From contig QNQO01009183.1 of assembly GCA_003290165.1 (NCBI GenBank), positions 1-64,000 of the forward strand: 64,000 nt of DNA, read 5' to 3'. How positions within the stretch are numbered: the first letter of the stretch is position 1; every line of letters begins with the position of its first letter. The position numbers were made by a program, and so were the translations under genes. The notes beneath the pieces were generated by a model, which ran no database searches, was not told where the DNA came from, and worked only from the letters and a program-made list of their open reading frames with translations. Shown here one piece after another: positions 11,934 to 22,990 of the stretch. Origin of the DNA: Berberis thunbergii (taxonomy: Eukaryota; Streptophyta; Magnoliopsida; Ranunculales; Berberidaceae).

Positions 11934-12323
11934 CTACAAAGGAGGAAGGTTGGGGATGGGGATGGGGTTGGAGTTGGATAAGGTGTGGTGGTGTGGTGGG
12001 AGCTGCTGAAACCGAACCTGAGAGAGCAGAGCAGCAGACTGATAAGAATGAGTGACAACACTACCATGCCAGCATATCCCTCCTCTGCACTTGTTACTGC
12101 TGAGGACTAGCTCCTGATGACACGAAAGAACATACATGGCCTTACGTGATACATCCCATATCACAGTGGCCACTAGGATCGAGCCAACCACAATAGTGGA
12201 CACAGTTAACACAAATAATCCAGAGAAGCTCCAACCACCTATCACCCCAAACACTTTCAGAGCTGCAATCACACCCAAGTAAAGTGTTGTGATGTTTGCT
12301 GCCACAGTATCAGAGAAACTCAT
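11934..12323 (-). CDS. Small plant two-TM protein, function unknown
   Basis: A single-exon frame of 129 codons plus stop. I chose the ATG at 12323 (MSFSDTV...) because the 31 codons upstream look like untranslated leader, although an in-frame ATG at 12416 exists. Residues about 10-60 form two hydrophobic segments (TLYLGVIAALKVFGVIGGW and LFVLTVSTIVVGSILVATV) separated by a short loop, followed by a WDVSRKAMYVLS amphipathic stretch. The last third is polar, with HHH and a proline-rich PIPIPNLPPL end. The layout fits a small, plant-specific integral membrane protein; no catalytic motif is visible. It lies tail-first toward the + strand gene at 8633 and is followed on the same strand, further right, by the SLC44-like gene. 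Confidence 0.6.
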   Translation of the reverse strand: MSFSDTVAANITTLYLGVIAALKVFGVIGGWSFSGLFVLTVSTIVVGSILVATVIWDVSRKAMYVLSCHQELVLSSNKCRGGICWHGSVVTHSYQSAALLSQVRFQQLPPHHHTLSNSNPIPIPNLPPL

Positions 12324-13423
12324 CTCTTTCCCTTTGTCACTCACACAAAAACAAGGCACAAATATGAAGATTAGCTGGCTAGATAGCAGCAGCTCACTCT
12401 CTCCTTCAAGTGTCACTAGCTAGCTACTAATAAAGAGGGGGTGGTGAGAAGAGGTAACTTAGAAGTTTGGTTGATTGTTGGTCAAGCAAAGACAATACTT
12501 TAATAATATGTAATTGTAATGTAATGAGGATATGGATGGATGTGCTTTACCAGTCGATATCATACTGATACAAAATTTACTTAATTGCTTTCTTGGGATG
12601 TTGGATTAATCACATAATTCCTCGCTAGTTTCACAATTTCAACCCCCCTTAACATAAGCTAATAATTAATCTGCTTGTGATATTCGTAATGCTTATAACC
12701 AACACTTGTTGCTGTTACCTCTACAACCAAACCAAATAGAGAGTTTTTGATTGTTTTACTTCTTGTACTGCGTACCTCATGTCATCGTCAAACAACACTC
12801 GCATAGTAGTCTCTGTTTATTTATGTCCAAGGCAGTCCTGCTTTGGTTTGGTCCACCTCAATCGGGTTGCTTATCACCAACCAAGCAAAGCAAAAGCATG
12901 TCGGTAACAAAATCACAATCATAAGTTTTGTTTTAGCCAGATAATCCCCTATTTGAAATGAGTTTTGGTTCAAAACTCTCATGTCACGCACCTGCCTGGT
13001 CTCGACTTTCTGGACAAGTACATAACAAACTTTATGACAGAATGGCAACTTAAAAGGGTTCCAACTTCATTTTCACTACTTTAGCTCAGCATCCATTCGA
13101 TCAACAAAAAAGAGTTGCTTCGCATCGCAGCAGTCATCTTTATCTTTTTCTTTTGTAGCAAATGTTATTAAAAACTATGAGGGCATCCTCGTAATTCTCC
13201 TGCCATTAAACCTGGAAGAATATATCCAATTCTTTATTAACAAGTTAATCCAGTGCAAGGACTCGACTAAAGAATGGACACCACAACGTCTCAAAAAAAG
13301 AACAGATTTTTATTCAGCCACTCAGAATGTCAATATCATACAAGCAAACACATCAATGTATGTACAAGTTAGCCGAAACGTAGCCATCTCTTAACAAAGC
13401 ATAACACAAATGAACAAGATAAA
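12324..13423. other. Upstream region of the two-TM gene / spacer
   Basis: About 1.1 kb between the start of the two-TM gene and the stop of the choline-transporter-like gene. It should hold the promoter of the former and the 3' untranslated region of the latter. No further gene is supported. Confidence 0.4.
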
Positions 13424-16400
13424 TTATACAATCATGGGAGTTCTAGTGTCCAGTGAGGGTTTATTATTCCTGCTAATGGGAAGGTTAACATATACGTCAT
13501 GAACATCCTGTTTGCATACCTCCCCCTTGTCCCTATCTATTGCGTAGCACACATACACGGTATCGATCACATTGTCTAGGACATGCACAAAGAGGCTAAG
13601 CACCAAGATGAGTAATAACCATGCAAGTGCTGCTACAAAATATGCATCCGCACCAATATCGCTCACAGCCTTCAAGATTGCACAGGCCTGTTACACACAG
13701 AACAGAGGTTAGTCATTGAAATGATTTAGGGAAACCCATAAACCTAAAATTTCAAAGACCCACGGACAGGAAAATCAAAATTTCAACTTAATCTAACACA
13801 AAAGGTAAGAGCAGTAAATTTTATTATTTTTCTAACCATCAAGACTTTACCCTCCTTTCCTGGGACACAGTTACCAAGTTATGCACAATGCAAGTGATTC
13901 TTTCAGTGATGAATAAAGAGAAACAAGTGGGATCCATCACAGCTTGAATCTCAATGACTAATGTAATTCTATGTATTTTACAAAGTGTTTGTTAATTAGT
14001 TTCCATCCTCTCACTGTTCTACAAGCAAGTCTTACATGAGAGAAGGGTATTGAAACATGAAGTGCACAACTTACTGCAATTGCATATATTGCTGACAGAA
14101 CGAAAATGATGCCTCCCAAAATACGAGTAGAGACTGTCTCTACAAACACAGCTGAGAGAAGATTACGCTTCAGAAGCTCATATGTCATCTTGGCAGAAGA
14201 ACAGTAACCTTCACCAGTTATTGCTGCAAAGTTTATTGTGAATTTGTTCAGGAAATCAATAGCTGACAAGAACACATTCACACAGCACCGCAGTATAAGG
14301 TTCACAATCCCTGCAACGCCCTCTTCTCGTTTTACACTATCAACAGCAGCACGCACCGCTCGAACAACAAAAATTAGCAAGCCTGAAAAACATACGGTGC
14401 CAAAGGAGGGACCAAACGCATGCCTGCGATATATAAGACAAAACCATTAAGAATAATGAACAAACTCTGCTAACAGTTCTTTGACTCCGTGACTTTAGCT
14501 AGAGCAACTTTAACCTTTTTCTTTCCACCCTGGAAGTTCAAAGTCTTTGTGTGACATGAAATATTAATGCAAGAAGAATATGCCAATAATGAAATTTGAA
14601 GTTTTAACATATCTGGAATTATAAGCTACTTCCGATGTGTGTTTTACATCATTGTCAACGGAGCAACTTCTCCTTATTGAAATGGCTAAAAATCAGAGAG
14701 GGAGAGAGATGTTCCAAGCTTTCCTTTTTACATGACAGATATCATGGAAAATGGGCTATAGAAAAAGTCAAGTATCATGGAGAAGAGAACTCATAGAATC
14801 ACTAGGAAACTTGTTTCCATTTGAGCTGCAATAAGCAATTAAGTAACCCAATCTACATAAAATATTTAAACCAATTCATCTCAGAGGTGCAAAAATAACA
14901 TTACAGGAGATACTTGAAGTTATTTTAAAGAGATCTGGTTCTTCATTATTGTAATAAGCCTCCATCTCCATGGCACCAAGAGCAAACGTAGGTCTACAGA
15001 GCTAGACTAGACCTAATGCCTTAAAAAAAAAGCCTACGTTTGAGTAGTTGTTTGCTCTTGGCGCACTACGGCTTTGAAGCCAACATAATCCACTAGAAGC
15101 ATCTTTCTCGCACATGTCTAATATGGTGATGACGTGGATATTTATTTTGGGATGTGTGCACGTGTTGACCCCAAATGAATGTATCCTGCTTAATTTTTAT
15201 TTTTCAGCAGGGGTTATTTATTTTGAACTTGGGATCCTTCTGGCGAAACAAAATGGTTATTTATCGTCACTTTGAGAGTTATGACATGCAGAATTATTAT
15301 TTCTTAGGCCGCTTATGGAATAAAAATCTACTCTCTTTTGAGAAAAGCTTGATTATTTTCACTTGGTTCTCCACTCTTGTTTCTTCGGAAAAGAGATTAC
15401 ATTAGAAGGGCTTGCTGATCTGTAATACTAGCACTGAAACAAAGAATATTTTGAAGAGCTTGCTGATCTATAATACTAGCACTGCAAACAAAGAATATTT
15501 TGCATCCCATTTGAAATCAAAGAGAGGTAAAAATGATCCCAGTAACTCAATAGCCTAAACTACAAAAATAACAAAGTCTCAATCCAGTTGTTTCATATCA
15601 AGTGTCTTTCCAATCAAGAGACTCCATAACCACAATTGAGATCAGAAATCAAAGGCGCCTCCTAAGTTCTAGTTGAAAAAAACAACTTAGTACCTCCTTT
15701 TATGTCAACTGTATGTGATCTAGGAACTTGTTTCTTGCATGCTCGAAATCCCTCTCCGCCGAAACATCAAACTTGACAGGTTCCATCCTCAATAACCACT
15801 ATTTTCATGTATACGTCATACGTGGGAAGTGGTTTTTCAAGGTAATTATCAAATTGTATCTACAATCTAGTATGTAAGAAGACAAACATGTTAGTCCCAC
15901 ATGGGCTAAGGAATCATATCAGTCTTAACATCAGCAAACATGTCCCCCACTAGAAACGAGGCCCTTTGACTTGAAACCCGACACCTGAAGTCCCAGTATT
16001 AGGTTGAGTGTTTAAGTTGGGGTAAAATTAGTTCTTCTAGATGGCAAGAATCTTGAGTGCACGTTGTGCGGTAATGTATGAAGGCCTTTGTTTCCTTCCA
16101 CTCTTGGTGTTTAAGTTGGGGAAAAATTAGTTGTTTTGGGGGGCTAGAATCTCATGGGCACACCATGCAGTGATGCATGAAGGCCTTTGTTTCCTTCCAC
16201 CCTTGGTACCAACACGTATCTCTACAGCTTCTCCATCAAACTGAGCTGGCAGCAGATCCCTCTCTTCAATTATTAACTATGATAAAATTAGTATGGGTAC
16301 TCATTGTCCGGAATTGAGTAGGTCCATAAAGAAATGAAATCAACAAAGATGATGACTAGATGGTTCCACCCGAAAACAACTTCTTAAACACAAAGCAAAA

Positions 16401-18970
16401 CAGCTCAAAGCCATTCCTTCTATATAATCAGATTCCTAAAGGAATAACTTCTACCTCTCTTGAGACTAGTGAAATGCTATTGACGAAAATAAATTCTGGA
16501 TATTTAGAATATCAGAGGAGCAGTAATATCAAAGACATACATTAGGGGTGGGCACGGGACGGGATGGGACGAGATATACCCATCCCTATCCCATCCCGTT
16601 CATACGGGATCGGGACGAGAAGGGATGGGAAAAACCCCATCCCAAACGGGTTCGGGACGGGATCAACATGATGCCTGTGACTGCTGCGAAAATTATCATC
16701 ATATAAGAGCGTGAAAAATAATTTTCTTATAATTAGATATAGATGTGGCATGCAAATATAAGGGTAACCACTAAATCCCCTAACAATGAAATCGAGTTAG
16801 GTGACTTTTAGAAAATGACATGATAAATGAGACCCACTAAGAGTATTGTGTCGCTGTGATGGTCTCCCAACTGATTTTACAATTTCATTATTGTGGGAAA
16901 CAAAATTCATGGTTCATTGACAAAATGACACTTCATCTTTTGTTAAGGAAGAAATATAGACCTATTGGTGATGCTCTAACATATTCATAATGGTTTACCA
17001 TCAATACATATATCGTAATTAAAAAAAAATTATTTTTACAGCCTAGGGCATCTCAAATTCTTAGCTCCGCCCCTGAATGTTCCCTTCTGAATATGTATTA
17101 CTCAGTTAATTGTTATTTTTCATCTTCACCTGGGTATTATCAATATTTGGAAGTTAAATAATTGGAGCCACTTTTATTGGAAATTCAAACAACAGTCTGC
17201 TATCTTTCTCTTGCTTAATGGATAGTTATTTTTTGAAGTAACATTTCTGTTACCACTGCAAACACCATGAGTTTCTGTCAGTCATCTGTAAGTTTATATG
17301 AATAAAAATAAATAAATAAATAAAAATATTAATAATAAATATTACAAAATTAGTTTGGGATGGAATTGAAAATCTTCATCCCATCTCATCCCATCCCATT
17401 CTAGATCGGGATGAAATTATTCAATCCCATTAAAACCCGAAAAAATCGAGACGGGACGGGACGGGACGGGATCGAGGGTTGGGATGCCCACCCCTACATA
17501 ACTTCATTATGTGTTGTATTTATTTGTAATGCACGGGGAGGAGTTGATATGTAATGAAAAGTATTGGGCTATTCTGTTTTTACTTAAGTTATAGCCAATG
17601 CATAAAGTCCCATGTAGGACATGTATACTGTCTAAGTAAAACACAGTGCTATATTGTAATATCGAATGGGTTGTAAGCTATTTATGTTCAGCTTAAGAAA
17701 GTTTCTCAAGCCATGAAACACAGAAATACAAAAGCGGAATACCGAGACCATTTCGGCCTAATAAATTTGAATTGCATAGGGGCAACTAGTACAAAAAATG
17801 AAAAGGCAGAATTACATACCTGAGAGAACTCCTTATACTCTTGCTCGGTCTAGTGTCATCCTTGGAGAAGTACCACTGAGCTACAGTACCACTGGTTACA
17901 AAAGCTTGAGCTTCCACCATTACAGCTGCAGACCACAACATAGTAATAATTGCCAAGGCATAGTAAGCAGGAACCCAGCTATCCTGCTTCCAAGCACATG
18001 TGTAATGAGTGTCAGACCCACTACTCAATTGTGGAACAATCTTCCCATTTAGCCTTGCAAACACCAAAAACACTACGATGGGTACAAAGTAAACCAAAAG
18101 CGCGAGAGTTAAACAAGGCAGAACGACAAACAAACCCAAGTTCTTGGCCAATGCATCAGAAGCAACCCCAAGTATCATGACAGTCAACTCAATTCTATGC
18201 CAATTGACGACTATGATCCAGACAATGATACCAATGATTAGAAAGACGAAGATAAGTAAAAGAATTCGATACGTGAGAGGCAAGACATCACTGCAATTGG
18301 GACTGAGAGTACAAGCCACAAACCAATAAACATTGATGAAGATTGGAATGAGAACAAAGAAGGGTAGAAAAGTGTAGACGATCTGTTTGGCGTAACGTCT
18401 CAATAACCAAAGAAGTGCCAAGACAAAGGGTCCACTGAGAATCAAAGTAACGAGGAGGGTCCATATAAGATCCTCGACGATGTGATGGGAATTAGAAATA
18501 GAATTAAAGGAATACAAAAAGGGGGAAACTGGATGGAATAATTGAGAGAGAAAAGAAGAAGAAGAAGAAGAAGAAGAAGAGTTGAATTTGACGCAAGAGG
18601 TGGTGTAAGGGTCGTAAACGAAAGAGGAGAGATTAGAGGAATTAGGGTTTCGATTGAAAACAGAGAAGATACCAAAAGCGAAGGTGGAAACAAGGAAGAG
18701 AAGGAAGAGGAATAAAAAGGTCAAATCTCGGAAGTGTCTGGGTCCGTAATTGAAGGTGATTAGTGGGTACTGATTCTGATCATCGGATTGGGAGCGGAAG
18801 TGGGAGTGAGAGGGATCGAAGTCAGCGGTTGTGTCTTGGATTGAAGAAGAAGAAGGAGAAGGTGGAGAAGGGGAACGATAGGGTTTGGAGAGGAGAGGTT
18901 GAGTTGGTGAGGTTGAGTCGTAGTGGGATGAAGAGAGTTTGTCGGGTTCATCTGTGCCGCTGCTTACCAT
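13424..18970 (-). CDS. Choline transporter-like protein (CTL/SLC44 family)
   Basis: Three exons on the minus strand: 18970-17820, 14423-14075 and 13687-13424, totalling 1764 nt (587 aa). All borders are GT-AG and the phases fit. The N-terminus (about 75 residues) is Ser/Pro-rich and cytosolic in character. It is followed by a first TM segment, a loop with a nine-Ser run and N-glycosylation-type NSS sites, then many hydrophobic helices (VEDLIWTLLVTLILSGPF, YVILLF-type stretches). The second half has the family core: AFGPSFGTVCFSGLL, RCCVNVFLSAIDFLNKF, YCSSAKMTYELLKRN, and a C-terminal CYAIDRDKGE. These match the Pfam Choline_transpo family, which includes plant CTL proteins linked to choline transport and membrane trafficking. 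Transport itself is inferred. Intron 1 (3.4 kb) carries miniature elements and tandem repeats, yet the gene looks intact. Confidence 0.88.
14973..15064. repeat. Small fold-back sequence in CTL intron 1
   Basis: About 92 bp. The left end GCACCAAGAGCAAACGTAGG is matched by the inverse of the right end (CCTACGTTTG ... TTTGCTCTTGGCGC), with an A-rich middle. This gives an imperfect hairpin, possibly a very short MITE remnant. Confidence 0.5.
15408..15501. repeat. Tandem duplication, unit about 47 bp
   Basis: Two adjacent near-identical copies beginning GGGCTTGCTGATCTGTAATA and GAGCTTGCTGATCTATAATA, both running to CAAAGAATATTTTG. They lie within intron 1 of the SLC44-like gene. Confidence 0.7.
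16010..16205. repeat. Tandem duplication, unit 99 bp
   Basis: Two adjacent copies, each opening with GTTTAAGTTGGGG and closing with GAAGGCCTTTGTTTCCTTCC and CTTGGT. They differ at scattered bases. The surrounding sequence (TTAGTCCCACATGGGCTAA near 15890) resembles leader or LTR sequence of plant retroelements, so this may be a decayed LTR fragment in the intron. Confidence 0.65.
16543..17496. mobile_element. hAT-type non-autonomous element in CTL intron 1
   Basis: About 954 bp bounded by the terminal inverted repeat TAGGGGTGGGCA (left) and TGCCCACCCCTA (right). Inside each end are GC-rich GGGACGGGATGGG and CCCATCCC blocks that can pair, with AT-rich sequence between. The flanks ACATACAT and ACATAACT resemble an 8-bp target duplication with two differences, counted with the element ending at 17495. 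There is no transposase. TIRs of this kind with 8-bp duplications are typical of hAT miniature elements; superfamily placement is an inference. Confidence 0.65.
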
Positions 18971-19589
18971 TCTTCTTATTGCTCTGAGAAAGAAAGCAGA
19001 ATGAATGAATGAATAAATGAATGAAGAAATGGAATAGGTGGAGTCCTGTTAGTAGTGGATTGGACTAGACTGTGTGGTGTTTTATTGAAAAGAAAGAGAG
19101 ATGGACGATCAAAGTGATAGGGATGACGACGTCGATCAGATGATATCAGATTGGTTCCATTACCAAACACTCTCCCACCCCTAGTACTACCCTCATTTGT
19201 TTTTTTGTTTTTTTGTTTTTTTTTACCGTTGACTGTGTTGTTTCAGAATGGTAGGTCGGTGAAGAAGATGATTCTCATGTTTACTCTTACTCCACTATAA
19301 CATGTGTGGCTAAGTTCAGGACGCTATATGGCACCACATCAATCACGAATACAAGGAAAATTTGGTTTTCAAACTACCTATGCTTCTAAATTAAACCCTA
19401 TCCACTTCCTAATTTCTATTCCAATTTCTTATTCTACAAATGCAAATCGCGCAACACATTTCTTCTCATTTATTTAGTTTCAAAAACATCTCCAAGGTTA
19501 AAATTTTGATTAATTTGGTCATTTCATGTTTGGTGTATCTCTCTACTAGTAAGAGGCTAGGCATTAGCCATGCAAATGTCTTGGGGCTA
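18971..19589. other. 5' flank of the SLC44-like gene / spacer
   Basis: Upstream of the minus-strand ATG at 18970; it should contain the leader and promoter of that gene. A T-rich homopolymer-like tract lies at 19199-19224. No gene is supported. Confidence 0.4.
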
Positions 19590-20417
19590 TTGGACTTCAT
19601 TGGTCCTCTATATATATATATCTTCTTATCTTAGAAGTCCGATCCAATAGCAAGTCCATGGTTTGCCACTGCTAACATTGCCGCTGGGATCATTCTTATC
19701 ACATATGTCATCACTCCAATTGCTTACTAGCACAATGTGTACCAAGCCAAGGCCTTTCCTATATTCTCAGATAGGCTATTCATGTCCACGGGACAAACAT
19801 TCAATATCTCAGCCATTGTGGATTCTAGCTTTAAGTTTGATGTTGAATCATATGAGCGGGAAGGACCTCTCCAACTCAGCTTCTTCTTGACTATGACATA
19901 TGCTATCTGTTATGCTTGCCTCACTTTTACCATTGTCTAGGTTTTCTTTTTCATGGAAGTTTAGTTCAAGTGTTATCAATTTTATATCAAACACTCTATT
20001 CAAGCTAAATGAAACTAACTCGTATGCACATTGGATGGGTTCAGTACTCATTAGTGAAATATGGGAGTTGAGCTAGTCGACTTTTAAAGAAAAAACGGTT
20101 GATGTGCACACGAAGATGATGAACAAATACAAACAAGTGCCAAAATGGTGGTTTGGGTTATACTCTTGCTGAATATAGCTGCTACTATCTTTGAATGTGA
20201 GTACTACAACGATCAACTATAATTGCCATGGTAGGCACTCTTGTTCTCATGTGCCCTTGCATTTTTTTTCACCCTTCCTATGGGTGTCATCACCGCCACA
20301 ACAAATCTGGTACGCAATCCTTTAATACTATTAATTCTAGTATAACATTTATTGTAATATGTCCAATGTCCAGTGCATATATCATTCACTAAATTTGTTT
20401 AATTTTCTTTGGAGTTA

Positions 20418-20795
20418 TAGGGCTGAACAAAAAATCGATCAAACTGTCGACCGAACCAATTAAATTCGATTCGGATCGGTTTCGATTTTAGAAAATTCGA
20501 AATCGAAGTGGTCGGTTCGATTTTCGGTTTCTATGTGATTTTAACTGACCAAACTGAATCGACCAAACATATATAATAAATAATATATATTTTACATATA
20601 AATAATATAATATGTTAAAAATAGTCGGTCGGTTTAGTTTTATTTCGATTTTGATTCGATTTTAGTCGGTTTGGTTCGATTATAGTTTGCATAAATTAGA
20701 ATCGATTCGGTTTCGGATCGATTTTGTTAATGGTCGGATCGATTTCGGTTTGAAAATTTTAAAATCGACATAAGTTGGTTTGGTTTTCAACCCTA
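20418..20795. mobile_element. hAT-type miniature element 1 in the OPT relic
   Basis: A 378-bp element starting TAGGGCTGAA and ending TTCAACCCTA, flanked by the perfect 8-bp direct repeat TGGAGTTA (20410-20417 and 20796-20803). The interior is made of repeated TCGATT/CGGTTT motifs in both orientations. The 8-bp duplication and inverted ends fit the hAT superfamily; there is no coding capacity. It lies in an intron position of the OPT pseudogene. Confidence 0.85.
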
Positions 20796-20940
20796 TGGAG
20801 TTATCAAACATTTTTATAGATACACCTTGTTTGAATTATCTTCTGCTGTGTTGGATTCTGATGGAGCAGAAACCAGCTTTGAACGTCATAACATAGTATA
20901 TTATCGGGTACATACATCCAGGATATCTTGTTGTAAATAT

Positions 20941-21641
20941 CAGTGTTCTAAAAATCGCTAGGCGCTGGGCGGGCGGCGAGCAGGTGCCTAGCGCCCAGGG
21001 GCCTAAGCGGGTGCCTAGGCGGTCTTAGGTTTTGTATTATAACTTTAATAATTTACAAAAGTTAAGCATAATACCTTATCAATTACATCCAATTTAATAT
21101 CAATATATATATATATATATACACGCAAAATTTAAAAACATGAAAAATTAACAATCGTGAACAAAATTTATTAAAACTCAAATGACTGAAGTTGGTCATG
21201 ATGGGTACTTTATATAAATTTGAATTTGTGTACTCTTTTATTTTTCTTCAAATTGCATGAATAACCTCAGTTATGTTTGATAAAATGTACATTAGTAAAA
21301 TTGGTACCGGCAGATCCTTTGAGAATTCCATTAAGTAATCATCCTTCGCTACATTTAGACATATCATCATTATCATCATCAAAGCTCATTCCCGAGATTT
21401 TCTAAAAAAACAATTAAATAGTTTATTTCTAAAAAATAGGAAAGAAAAATAAAATAAGAACACAATCAACCTTATTAAAAAATAAAAAAATAAAAAAATA
21501 AAAAAATATAAAATCTCCCAGACCGCCTAGACCCCGCCCAGACCGCCCAGACTGCCCAGAACCGCCCAGACAGCCGCCCGGGCATTAATCTAGGCGATTT
21601 TCCACCTTCTAGCGCCGCCTAGACCGATTTTTATAACACTG
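20941..21641. mobile_element. hAT-type miniature element 2, inside an OPT exon
   Basis: A 701-bp element starting CAGTGTTCTAAAAATCG and ending CGATTTTTATAACACTG, with GC-rich sub-terminal blocks (TAGGCGC, GGGCGG and their complements) and an AT-rich centre. It is flanked by a perfect 8-bp direct repeat GTAAATAT (20933-20940 and 21642-21649). Removing the element and one repeat restores continuous OPT coding sequence, so it landed in an exon. This is a non-autonomous hAT element. Confidence 0.9.
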
Positions 21642-22343
21642 GTAAATATAGACTTCAAGGTGTATGGCGACATCAGCATGAAACAAGGGATTACCTTCCT
21701 ACAAGATTTCAAACTTGGTCATTACATGAAGATCCCTCATAGAACAATGTTTATGGCCCAAGTTGTGGGGACTCTTGTAGCATCACTGGTCCACTTAGGA
21801 GCGACATGTGGCTCATGGACACCGTTCCAGATATTTGCGACAGAGCTTTGCTACCTCCCAGAAGCCCGTGGACTTGCCCAGGTGACCATGTGTTCTATGA
21901 CACTTCTGTCATTTGGGGCTTGATTGGGCCTCGAAGAATATTTGGTGATTTAGGTTCCTACTCAGCTGTCAACTAGTTTTTCTTGGTTGGAGCCATTGCT
22001 CCCTTCCTTGTGTTGGAAGGCCTTCCCTAAAAACCAATGGATTTGCCTCATTACCATGCCTGTGCTTTTAGGTGCCACTGCAAGCATGCCTCCGGCTACT
22101 ACTGTCAACTATACCAATTGGATCATCGTTGGGTTTATATCTGGGTTCGTTACATATAGGCATCATCGTGAGTGGTGGAAGCGCAACAACTATGTACTGT
22201 CTGAAGCGTTCGATGCTGGGTTGGCGTTCATGGGAGTGTTGTTATATTTATGTCTAAGGATGAGGCATATCAGTTTGGATTGGTGGGGAAGCGACTTGGA
22301 TGGATGCCCTTTAGCTTCTTGCCCCCACAACAAAGGGGCTTAA

Positions 22344-22729
22344 AGTTCATAGTTGCCTTGTTACTTGAGTACATGTACATTCATCGAGGTACTAGTAGAT
22401 TTTGATGTATATTTATTTGTTATCATCTTATTCTTTAGATCAATCTCATTTTCAATGTAAATGACTATATGAGAATTGCGCGCAACTGGCTTTGATTGCA
22501 TGTTCTTAGCATTCCAGTAGACAAACATTTAGATAATACAAAGAAACACTCAGAAATTGGTGTTCATGCATAGCAGAGCATAGTAGCACATACATACAGT
22601 TGCAACTTCATACATATTTTGTGTCCCGTGGCTGCAATGCAATGCAATGGGGTTGGCGTTGTGGTCAGGCACGGATTCACGTGGGGGCAAGTGCCCCCAC
22701 TAACTTTTGAAGTTTTTTTTAAATAATTT
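22344..22729. other. Spacer with a transposon-like left end
   Basis: Non-coding sequence after the OPT relic. From about 22663 it reads GGCACGGATTCACGTGGGGGCA, which resembles the terminus of a common plant element; a possible opposite end lies near 32142 (GGCTCCGACAC). If those pair, the virus copy and the solo LTR were inserted into an older element of about 0.7 kb. The match is loose. Confidence 0.35.
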
Positions 22730-22746
22730 ATTTGTCTCCCAATTAG
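22730..22746. repeat. 17-bp direct repeat, left border of the viral integrant
   Basis: ATTTGTCTCCCAATTAG occurs here and again at 30568-30584, exactly outside the virus-derived sequence. It reads as a duplicated target sequence. Confidence 0.85.
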
Positions 22747-22749
22747 AAT

Positions 22750-22760
22750 TGGTATCAGAG
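22750..22760 (+). promoter_or_regulatory. Primer-binding site, initiator tRNA-Met
   Basis: TGGTATCAGAG matches the complement of the plant initiator tRNA-Met 3' end, the standard minus-strand primer site of caulimovirids. It lies 3 nt inside the left border of the integrant. Confidence 0.85.
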
Positions 22761-22990
22761 TCATCTTTTCTTTTTCTCCGGGGAATGGTAGTGAGTCCTT
22801 GGTGTCGTTGGTAAACCGTTGATAGCGTTGGTAAATCGTTAAGAGTGTTGGTCAGCCGTAGAGCCTTTGATAACTATAAGCCACCATGGTGAGCGCTGAG
22901 AGATCAAGGTTAGGTGGTCCCACTTAGGTGTTCCAACTGTAGGTGTTTCAGGCACAGTGTTCCTCCCATCATCCCAAAAGAATTTGAAAA

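Larger units (their letters stand above)
19590..22343 (+). pseudogene. Oligopeptide transporter (OPT family) pseudogene, 3' part
   Basis: Translated fragments match the C-terminal half of plant OPT peptide transporters in the right order: SPWFATANIAAG (about 19652), NVYQAKAFPIFSDRLF with TGQ.FN, WWF and CALAFFFTLPMGVITATTN (to about 20309), NVIT.YIIGYIHPG (20885), DFKVYGDIS...[11 protein letters not shown] (from about 21650), [17 protein letters not shown] sequence near 21870, [16 protein letters not shown], and MPPATTVNYTNWIIVGF...REWW.R.NYVLSEAFDAGLAFMGVLLYL to a DLDGCPLASCP end. Stops interrupt it, including TAG at 19728-19730, 20894-20896 and 21974-21976, along with frameshifts. The first half of the gene is absent. 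An intron (about 20310-20870) holds one hAT-type element, and a second hAT-type element splits an exon at 20941. It is clearly not functional. Confidence 0.88.

Noticed and set aside
22750..22760. tRNA gene suggested by TGGTATCAGAG
   Set aside because: Only the complement of the tRNA 3' end is present, without arms or anticodon loop; it is a primer-binding site. The same holds at 42978, 54696 and 32563.
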